From an archaeon (GTDB lineage: Archaea; Thermoproteota; Nitrososphaeria; Nitrososphaerales; CADDZS01), in the NCBI GenBank assembly GCA_021806865.1, contig JAKAPU010000080.1:1-11135 (forward strand): 11,135 bases of DNA, in the 5' to 3' direction. Positions 6,207-11,135 of this stretch are shown here, in pieces. A program made the position numbers and the translations under genes. The notes beneath the pieces are model-generated. The model was not told where the DNA came from. It did no database searches and saw only the letters and a list, made by a program, of their open reading frames with translations. How positions within the stretch are numbered: position 1 is the stretch's first letter; the number at the start of each line of letters is the position of its first letter.

Positions 6207-7748
6207 ATGGAGGAATCTACCCGCGGCAAGCCTGTAATCAGAGGCATGTATCACCTCTTCCTTGGCAACACGGCTTATCTCATTATCACTGGCATATCCT
6301 CTATATTAGTAGCCAGGCTTTTAGGACCACAGAGCTATGCTCTGTATGGCCTCGCACTTCTAGTGCCTAGCTATCTCTACTCTGCGATCCACATCAACAC
6401 TTCCGCTTCAGCAGTTCGCTTCTCGGCAAAGTACCTTTCGGAAGGCGATCGAGAGAAAGCAGTATCTTTCGGATACTCAACATTGCTATTCCAATTTCTT
6501 TTGGCGCTTGCTGCGTTCTTGATTTCTTTACCATTTTCTGAATTGATAGCAACCGAGGTTTACAAAAGACCAGTGCTCGGGGGCTACATTCCGGCCGCAA
6601 CCGCATCAATTCTGGGGCTTGCTTTGATGAATGTATCATCTGGTCATTTCCAGGGGATTGGTAGCATGAAGAAATCCGCCATACTCAGCGCACTACAATC
6701 ACTCATCAGGCTCGTGGTTTCAGTGGGCCTTATTGTTTTGGGCTTTTCGGCATTTGGCGCTGTGGTTGGCTACAGCGCAAGCTACATAGGTGGCGGTCTA
6801 CTCGGCCTAGGGTTTTTGGTATACGCTCGAAAGAACATTATACCCAGAGATTTTATTAGCACGATTCGTACGAGTCTAAAGTATTCGTTTCCGCTATACG
6901 CACCAGGGGCTCTTTCACTGATAGCGACACCGTTCGCTGAAACTCTATTGGCCAATTTCGCTACAAACGAGCGGTTTGGAGGTTTCTTGGCAGCGTACAA
7001 TCTATCAATACTACTAGTTTTTTTTGGAACACCCATTTCGACAGCTCTGTTTCCACGTTTCAGTCGCTTGGATAAAAAATCTGACGATCTTTCACAGACT
7101 TATTCATCGGCCGTGAAGTATACTACGTTGTTTATTCTTCCAGTAGTGATTGCCATGATGGTATTTGCCACTCCATTGGCCTCATCTATTTATGGAACAA
7201 AATATGCTTTTTCTGGGCTCTATTTAGCGGCTCTTGCAGCACCAAACCTGCTTGTTGGGTTCGGGGCTCAGAACCAACTCCTGAATGGAATAGGCGAGAC
7301 TAGGAAAACTATGGTAGCAGGCCTAGCGAGTACAATAGCCTACCTTGTTGGCTCAATCACCTTTGTACCTTTCTTTAGCGTCTATGGAATAGCATTTAGT
7401 TCAGCTCTGAGCACCATCGTCGGGTTGTTGGTGAGTAGTAGAATGTTAAGACCAATTCTTAAGAAAGGGATACTGGTTAGATCTGTCTCTAGGATCTACG
7501 TTGCATCCGCGGTTGCAGCGGTTTTAGTCTATCCACTCACACTTCTTAGATTGCCAGCTGTTGCCACAGTTGTGGTTGGAGTTTCACTTTACATCGCAGT
7601 TTGTATCCCGCTCCTCGTCGTGACGCGGTCGCTTACGAAAGAGGACCTCTCGACTTTGGAGGCGTACTTTACAAGTGCTGGTTTCTTATCACCTCTATTG
7701 AAGCTACTATTGAGATATTACCGATTCTTTCATGGGTTTTACCAATAA
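6207..7748 (+). CDS. Lipid-linked oligosaccharide flippase (Wzx-like, MATE/MOP superfamily)
   Basis: A 513-residue polytopic membrane protein with about 14 hydrophobic segments, as expected for polysaccharide-synthesis flippases. It would move undecaprenol- or dolichol-linked oligosaccharides made by the neighbouring glycosyltransferases to the outer face of the membrane. Family landmarks are the first helix NTAYLIITGISSILVARLLG (21-40) followed by PQSYALYGLA, the loop SFPLYAPGALSLIATPFAET (227-246), and FFGTPISTALFPRFSRL (272-288) at the start of the second half. The segments form two halves of six helices, with two more hydrophobic spans near 432-472 and a short basic tail. ATG 6207 is used; ATG 6246 (MYHLFLGNTAYL) would also keep every helix. 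A convergent methyltransferase follows. Confidence 0.93.
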   Translation: MEESTRGKPVIRGMYHLFLGNTAYLIITGISSILVARLLGPQSYALYGLALLVPSYLYSAIHINTSASAVRFSAKYLSEGDREKAVSFGYSTLLFQFLLALAAFLISLPFSELIATEVYKRPVLGGYIPAATASILGLALMNVSSGHFQGIGSMKKSAILSALQSLIRLVVSVGLIVLGFSAFGAVVGYSASYIGGGLLGLGFLVYARKNIIPRDFISTIRTSLKYSFPLYAPGALSLIATPFAETLLANFATNERFGGFLAAYNLSILLVFFGTPISTALFPRFSRLDKKSDDLSQTYSSAVKYTTLFILPVVIAMMVFATPLASSIYGTKYAFSGLYLAALAAPNLLVGFGAQNQLLNGIGETRKTMVAGLASTIAYLVGSITFVPFFSVYGIAFSSALSTIVGLLVSSRMLRPILKKGILVRSVSRIYVASAVAAVLVYPLTLLRLPAVATVVVGVSLYIAVCIPLLVVTRSLTKEDLSTLEAYFTSAGFLSPLLKLLLRYYRFFHGFYQ

Positions 7749-7905
7749 TGACTTAAGACACGAAACGCGTCAAACAATCACGTACTGACTTCTAGGGAAC
7801 TTCAAACCTTGTCTAGTGACGGCAATACTGGAAAGACAAATGCAAAGACCAATATTCGTCATGCCGAATATATTCCAAGAGCAAAATAAGATATGACTGA
7901 TTGCT

Positions 7906-7930
7906 TCAGAGGACAAATTTGTCCATCTGA
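7906..7930. repeat. Near-perfect 25-nt dyad between convergent genes
   Basis: TCAGA-GGACAAA is followed directly by TTTGTCC-A-TCTGA. The 14-bp core GGACAAATTTGTCC (7911-7924) is a perfect palindrome, and outer 5-bp arms pair if the single A at 7925 is bulged. It lies 40 nt past the methyltransferase stop and about 160 nt past the flippase stop. It could be a protein-binding dyad or part of a terminator for the minus-strand gene. A hairpin would lose its central base pairs to the loop. Confidence 0.5.
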
Positions 7931-7970
7931 CATACCTCTAGATCTTGAATGGGTTATCCTTCTTGTGCTA

Positions 7971-8723
7971 TTACTTTTTGCCAAGAAGCAGACAAGCCAG
8001 ATTAGGTTCGTCGCCCTTTGAAGATGCCACTGCATCTGGAAGTGATTCCCTAACATAATGCCGGTATTTCAGCGATCTATTGCTTCGTTCTAGATAGTAG
8101 TATGCTTCCATTTTCCATTCAAAAATCTTTGCAGGAAATATTTTCTCCAGTCTTTCAATATCATAGTGCCTCTCAAAACGAGATTCGAGTATGTGAAACC
8201 CTTTCTTTCCTTCGAACGGTGCCGTGAAAATTATACTCCCGTGAGGATTCAATATCCTGTGCATTTCTGCCGCGCATTTGATATCTGCTTCTAGGTCTTC
8301 CTCGTCCTGACCATAGACACTCAATCCAATATGTTCCAGTGTGGAGATGCAGAATATCAAGTCAAAGCGAGAATCAGGGAATCCAGTATTCTGCAGTTGC
8401 CTTTGGTAAAACAAAAGTTTAGGGCTCAGCACGTTCGTCGACCTAATGTCGATGCCAAAAACTTGCATTCCCTTATGTAAAAGTTCGTAGTGGAACAAAC
8501 TTTCTGCCACTCCAATATCTAGAGCCTTAAGCTTCGCCTTTCCCTTACAGGCTTTCATTATTTCATTTAATCGAGTGATAGCCCACGGATACTCGACAGA
8601 ACGTTGGCTATCGATTCCAAACTTCGTCATGACTTGTTTGTTTAGAAGAAGAATGTGGAAAATTGGATGGCCAAAGTTCCTCACTAAGGCAGCACTGAAT
8701 GGATCTCTGTCTATGTTATTCAT
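7971..8723 (-). CDS. Class I SAM-dependent methyltransferase (Methyltransf_11-like)
   Basis: A 250-residue cytoplasmic methyltransferase that would use S-adenosylmethionine to methylate a small molecule or sugar, the latter being likely in this glycan setting. Motif I is ALDIGVAESLFHYELL (67-82), followed by the acidic strand end VFGIDIR with D92 for the ribose. Motif IV is FDLIFCISTLEHIGL (120-134), with a later RILNPHGSIIFTAPF (156-170). The start was moved to the internal ATG at 8723, because AGGTGAT, complementary to the 16S tail, lies 6 nt upstream. The longer version from 8765 would add 14 residues with no conserved content. The gene is convergent with the flippase. Upstream of its start, on the opposite strand, lies a nucleotidyltransferase remnant. 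Substrate unknown. Confidence 0.87.
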   Translation of the reverse strand: MNNIDRDPFSAALVRNFGHPIFHILLLNKQVMTKFGIDSQRSVEYPWAITRLNEIMKACKGKAKLKALDIGVAESLFHYELLHKGMQVFGIDIRSTNVLSPKLLFYQRQLQNTGFPDSRFDLIFCISTLEHIGLSVYGQDEEDLEADIKCAAEMHRILNPHGSIIFTAPFEGKKGFHILESRFERHYDIERLEKIFPAKIFEWKMEAYYYLERSNRSLKYRHYVRESLPDAVASSKGDEPNLACLLLGKK

Positions 8724-8729
8724 TATCAA

Positions 8730-8736
8730 ATCACCT
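8730..8736 (-). promoter_or_regulatory. Shine-Dalgarno AGGTGAT for the methyltransferase
   Basis: Seven bases matching the canonical AGGAGGTGATC complement of the 16S 3' end lie 6 nt before the ATG at 8723. It is the only strong Shine-Dalgarno sequence I found in the window and decides the start of this gene. Confidence 0.65.
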
Positions 8737-8834
8737 TGAGTGTTCCGTTTCGCATGTGGACCCATCCAAACAGTGATTATTCACCATGAATGCTCCCACT
8801 AACTCCTTCTTTAGAAACTCGCTTAAATTTGTAG

Positions 8835-9083
8835 ATGTATACATTTCGTACATTTGTTCGCAAGAGGGGTAAAGGTTCTCTGGTCTGCTGGCCTCGCAAG
8901 AACATAGTGGTGTACTACGGAGACTTCTTGTCGAACATCAACCTGACTGAAATGCTTCAAGTTCATAGCAGGAAAAAGGCAAATGTCACACTCGTGCTTT
9001 TCAGCGGCTACGTACTCCCAATGGGAGTAGCGGAAGCGGACGGTGGTCCAATCATCTCTTTGTATAGTAGACGCTGTCAGTGA
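8835..9083 (+). pseudogene. Middle fragment of a sugar-1-phosphate nucleotidyltransferase
   Basis: Residues 23-77 of this frame (DNA about 8901-9065) read NIVVYYGDFLSNINLTEMLQ, then VHSRKKANVTLVLFSGY and VLPMGVAEADGGPIISL. This matches the core of NTP_transferase enzymes that make GDP-mannose, dTDP-glucose and similar donors. In the family an F-L-V-x-Y-G-D strand and a helix are followed by a T-L-V strand and a VGVAE-x-D-x-x-G-x-I stretch. The N-terminal Rossmann motif GxGTRL, with its catalytic Arg, is absent. So are the expected EKP motif and everything downstream, because the frame stops at TGA 9081-9083. The first 22 residues do not resemble the family. The open frame is a leftover of a deleted gene and is unlikely to encode a working enzyme. 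Confidence 0.72.
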
Positions 9084-9233
9084 TTTCTGCGCAACCGAAG
9101 CACTAAACCATAAATTGGACTCTCTCAGCTTGCGTCTGGCCGCCGAACGACGAGGACCATGTGGTCAACAAGCTCTGAAGTAGTGTTTGAACCGTTCGCG
9201 TGCTGGTAATGGCACGTTAACCTGGACCACTGT

Positions 9234-9389
9234 TTAAGCAGAAGGCAACATGCGTTCAAGCGTTTCCTGAATTTTCCTTCGAGCGTGCGCATCCTTTCCC
9301 GTTAATTTTCCGCTAAAATTGCGTTGATTTCTACTGATTGTCCGTTCAATCGATTTCAACGGAGTCTGAAGGGATTTAACGTTCGACAT
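9234..9389 (-). CDS. Candidate small basic protein (51 aa), unknown function
   Basis: An ATG-to-TAA frame on the minus strand encodes MSNVKSLQTPLKSIERTISR, then NQRNFSGKLTGKDAHARRK and IQETLERMLPSA. It is strongly basic and ends in a likely amphipathic helix. No family is recognised. An in-frame TAA lies 27-29 nt upstream of the ATG, so the start is well bounded. TTAAGTAA (9419-9426, read on the minus strand) lies about 33 nt before the ATG, the leaderless spacing seen for other genes here, and a perfect hairpin abuts this box. The charge would suit nucleic-acid binding, but that is only a guess. A chance frame remains possible at this length. Confidence 0.3.
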   Translation of the reverse strand: MSNVKSLQTPLKSIERTISRNQRNFSGKLTGKDAHARRKIQETLERMLPSA

Positions 9390-9418
9390 TGTAGTTGACG
9401 TTGGGTTCTGTCGAAGGA

Positions 9419-9426
9419 TTACTTAA
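9419..9426 (-). promoter_or_regulatory. TATA-like box TTAAGTAA for the 51-aa frame
   Basis: Read on the minus strand this octamer sits about 33 nt before the ATG at 9389. Its upstream edge touches the 15-bp inverted repeat, which would cover the BRE position. A protein bound to the repeat could block promoter recognition. Confidence 0.28.
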
Positions 9427-9459
9427 CGCTCATTTTCAGTCGCGCTGAAAATGAGCGTT
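9425..9459. repeat. Perfect 15-bp inverted repeat with 5-nt loop
   Basis: AACGCTCATTTTCAG (9425-9439) and CTGAAAATGAGCGTT (9445-9459) are exact reverse complements around TCGCG. This is the strongest secondary-structure signal in the window. It lies between a minus-strand small frame that starts at 9389 and a plus-strand frame that starts at 9561, each with a TATA-like box. It could be an operator for divergent promoters, a terminator hairpin, or the end of a small mobile element. No second copy was seen in the window. Confidence 0.8.
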
Positions 9460-9521
9460 CCAAGCGATAACGAGCTCGTAGTGATCCCGCTTGAAGGTAG
9501 GTTCGAACTGAGTAAGCTTGG

Positions 9522-9530
9522 CATATAATT
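9522..9530 (+). promoter_or_regulatory. TATA-like box CATATAATT
   Basis: A good TATA-like sequence about 35 nt before the ATG at 9561. It supports the view that the interrupted frame downstream is or was a gene. The hairpin at 9425-9459 lies about 60 nt upstream. Confidence 0.35.
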
Positions 9531-9560
9531 TGGTGCAGCAAGATTATTTGTAAAAAGAGT

Positions 9561-9716
9561 ATGTTGTTGGATCTTATCTCTAACAAGAAAACGTCTGGTA
9601 CTGCTCGTTGAGAAATTGAAAGTCTATTCCTTCTGAGTGGCTACTCTGATTCAGAGTCTGTTTGGATTGTGGAAATGTTTGCTGAAATACTCAGCCTGCC
9701 TGACACGGTGATTTAG
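9561..9716 (+). pseudogene. Small frame interrupted by one in-frame TGA (51 codons)
   Basis: The frame reads MLLDLISNKKTSGTAR, TGA (9609-9611), then EIESLFLLSGYSDSESVWIV and EMFAEILSLPDTVI before TAG. The part after the TGA is rich in acidic and aliphatic residues with helix-like spacing (ESVWIVEMFAEIL). It stays in the same frame as the part before it, so a single stop-creating change, for example CGA to TGA, would explain it. A TATA-like box lies about 35 nt upstream. No known domain is recognised. Alternatives are a chance frame or a 16-residue peptide ending at the TGA. Confidence 0.32.
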
Positions 9717-9963
9717 CGGCCTCCTAGCATGTAACAAGAGCCCTGGATCTCGCTTTTAGGATAAAGCTCTGCCACTCCTGCGGGGGATCGTCTGCGCACT
9801 CACTAGACCAAACTCTGTGAAACCGCAAAACCCAGTCGGAGCCCGTAGTGGGTCCGCCTGAGTCGTGGATCGCAGACTCTCCGCAGCAAATATGGCCTCA
9901 CAGCGTCGATTTCTTGCTAACCGAATACACAGTATAGATGCGAGTTGACACAAGTAGTCACCA

Positions 9964-10054
9964 CGCGGCCGCGCGCGCGAGAAATGCCGCGATCAATCAG
10001 GCCGCGTAACGCGAGAACCGACCTCGCGATGCGCGGGAAATCACGCAAAACGCG
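9964..10054. repeat. CGCG-rich patch
   Basis: Within about 90 bp there are CGCG tetramers at 9964, 9988, 10003, 10010, 10025, 10032 and 10051, plus a ten-base CG alternation at 9970-9979. CGCGAG (10010-10015) and CTCGCG (10023-10028) form a 6-bp hairpin with a 7-nt loop. The patch contrasts sharply with the A/T-richer surroundings. The arginine-rich frame that crosses it is explained by the CG content. It could be a structured leader or RNA, a protein-binding cluster, or foreign DNA. Confidence 0.5.
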
Positions 10055-10141
10055 ACGAAGGAATAGGCAGAGGGCTGTTAGAACTTTTCCCGAGTCAGAT
10101 GAGCATACAGAAAGGGAGCTATCGGTTGGTACCTCAAGATG

Positions 10142-10148
10142 TAAATAT
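10142..10148 (+). promoter_or_regulatory. TATA-like box TAAATAT for the kinase-glycosyltransferase gene
   Basis: The centre of the box lies about 29 nt before the TTG start at 10174, matching the leaderless spacing of the GT2 gene. It supports TTG 10174 as the start. Confidence 0.38.
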
Positions 10149-10173
10149 CTAATTCGACAGAACGAATCGGAAG

Positions 10174-11135
10174 TTGCCAGTAGTCATTCTTACAGGCCCT
10201 GATGGAGCAGGCAAATCCACTCACGCGCGGCTGCTGGTAAATTATCTTAGGGAGAACCGTATCAAAGCACGACCATCATGGATAAGAGCATTACACTCCC
10301 TCGCGTTGGTCGTCTCAGAGTTTCTAATTCGTATCGGATTCTATCGAACAATTTCAAACCCTTTTGGAAATACGCGCCGAATCATGAGCATAACCAAGAT
10401 TCCTATTCTCCGCAGATTCTGGCCGTACTTTGAGATTCTCAATATGCTTCCGCTCGCAATGATTCGAGTAATCATTCCCTCTCTGTTTGGATCGGTTGTC
10501 GTCTCCGAGCGCTATTCACTTGACTCTATTGCTTCAATTGCTTGGTTGACTGAGGATTACGAATTCATAAACAGTCCAGCCGCGAAATTCCTTTTCCGCC
10601 TAATTAGGCAGAACTATTGCTTGATCGACCTTGATGCGGATTATAATACAATTTGCGAGAGACGTGGTTGGATCACCGAACCGAAGGAGTTCATCGAGCT
10701 TCAGAGGACGTACCTGGCAAAGATGTCGAAAGTGCTCCCGATGCGACAAATTCGTACTGCCCAATATAGTATTACCGAAACCCAATTCCAAATCCAAGAG
10801 ATAGTCTTGGATTGGATCTTTAAGCATGATAAAAGAATGGCCGATAAGCTACTCCCTCTACTCAATCAATCATCGAATGAAAATACCAGACAATCTGCAC
10901 AACTCGTTGAATCGAATGTAGTGCAGCGAAGACCGCTGACGATATTACATCTTGCCCACTACTATGGTGGGGCAGGCGGAGTGACAACCACCTTGAATGA
11001 ATATGCACGATTTAGTAGACACAACCACATCGTTCTAACCGCCTCGGACGTAGCATATCAAGTCTCACTCGGCTCAAGTAATTTGAAAGTAATACGATTA
11101 CGCTATCGTAGAGAGGGAAGTTATCCCAGAATCAG
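10174..11135 (+). CDS. Thymidylate-kinase-like P-loop domain fused to a GT4-like glycosyltransferase (3'-incomplete)
   Basis: The frame is open for 320 codons and runs off the right edge. Residues 1-165 resemble thymidylate kinase: Walker A GPDGAGKST (8-16), VVVSERYSLDSIASIAWL (108-125) in the place of the DRY-type motif, and YCLIDLDADYNTICERRG (148-165) leading to the lid arginines. The kinase-like part continues to about residue 215. After a polar linker (about 222-252) comes LTILHLAHYYGGAGGVTTTL (255-274), the typical first strand and glycine loop of a GT4 glycosyltransferase. The start is taken as TTG 10174, because a stop lies at 10150-10152 and no ATG or GTG precedes the first strand. 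The kinase half may phosphorylate a nucleotide or sugar rather than dTMP; this is inference from the context. Both parts were read codon by codon without a frame break. Confidence 0.82.
   Translation, partial: MPVVILTGPDGAGKSTHARLLVNYLRENRIKARPSWIRALHSLALVVSEFLIRIGFYRTISNPFGNTRRIMSITKIPILRRFWPYFEILNMLPLAMIRVIIPSLFGSVVVSERYSLDSIASIAWLTEDYEFINSPAAKFLFRLIRQNYCLIDLDADYNTICERRGWITEPKEFIELQRTYLAKMSKVLPMRQIRTAQYSITETQFQIQEIVLDWIFKHDKRMADKLLPLLNQSSNENTRQSAQLVESNVVQRRPLTILHLAHYYGGAGGVTTTLNEYARFSRHNHIVLTASDVAYQVSLGSSNLKVIRLRYRREGSYPRI

Larger units (their letters stand above)
9084..10173. other. About 1.1 kb of mostly non-coding DNA between two glycan genes
   Basis: No recognised gene lies here. The left part holds a 51-codon minus-strand frame, a perfect 15-bp hairpin and a TGA-interrupted plus-strand frame. 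From 9717 to 9960 I see nothing beyond a weak GAGTC/GACTC dyad near 9860-9885. From 9964 to 10054 there is a CGCG-rich patch. The end carries a TATA-like box for the kinase-glycosyltransferase gene. No tRNA cloverleaf could be built. Confidence 0.6.

Noticed and set aside
8724..8765. Longer N-terminus of the methyltransferase from ATG 8765
   Set aside because: A strong Shine-Dalgarno sequence inside this segment points to ATG 8723, and the extra 14 residues look like untranslated leader.
9496..9515. tRNA T-loop-like GGTTCGAAC
   Set aside because: The flanking bases do not form a T stem, and no anticodon, D arm or acceptor stem could be built around it.
9830..9890. tRNA-like GAGCCCGTAGTGGG stretch
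   Set aside because: The start resembles some archaeal tRNAs, but only a weak GAGTC/GACTC stem follows and no T arm or acceptor pairing is present.
9945..10202. Arginine-rich 85-codon plus-strand frame
   Set aside because: It overlaps the start of the kinase-glycosyltransferase gene in another frame, and its arginines come from the CGCG patch. It shows no domain or helix pattern.
1..11135. CRISPR array, tandem repeats, phage or plasmid replication genes
   Set aside because: No regularly spaced direct repeats, cas-like genes, integrase or replication proteins were seen on either strand.

Overview
The window reads as a surface-polysaccharide or protein-glycosylation locus, most likely from an archaeon of the Thermoproteota type (Nitrososphaeria or Bathyarchaeia-like). 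This assignment is an inference from signals, not from a marker gene. Several starts have an A/T-rich TATA-like box about 28-35 nt upstream and almost no leader. Two well-supported genes appear to start at TTG. Only one gene, the methyltransferase, has a clear Shine-Dalgarno sequence. Gene density is low and base composition is moderate. No rRNA, tRNA or CRISPR array was found.

Layout from left to right: a NodB-type polysaccharide deacetylase (21-809, possibly 5'-incomplete); a GT-B glycosyltransferase of the GT4 type (918-2144); about 900 bp without a convincing gene but with what may be a decayed secreted-protein fragment and one doubtful short ORF; a second GT4-type enzyme (3046-4422); about 640 bp holding the C-terminal remnant of a DDE transposase and another broken fragment, both on the minus strand; a membrane-anchored GT2 glycosyltransferase (5061-6071); a Wzx/MATE-like flippase (6207-7748); and a convergent class I SAM methyltransferase (7971-8723, minus). 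Next comes the middle piece of a sugar-1-phosphate nucleotidyltransferase (8835-9083). It is followed by about 1.1 kb of mostly non-coding DNA with a perfect 15-bp hairpin between two divergent short reading frames, one of them interrupted by TGA, and a CGCG-rich patch. The window ends inside a gene (10174 to the right edge) that joins a thymidylate-kinase-like P-loop domain to the start of a GT4-like glycosyltransferase domain.

How the genes could work together (inference from families): the GT4 and GT2 enzymes build a lipid-linked oligosaccharide at the cytoplasmic face, the flippase moves it across the membrane, and the NodB enzyme and the methyltransferase modify it. The nucleotidyltransferase remnant is of the kind that makes the NDP-sugar donors. 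The mix of intact genes with transposase, nucleotidyltransferase and other fragments suggests a region of rapid turnover. The most unusual items are the kinase-glycosyltransferase fusion at the right edge and the hairpin with divergent small frames at 9234-9716.
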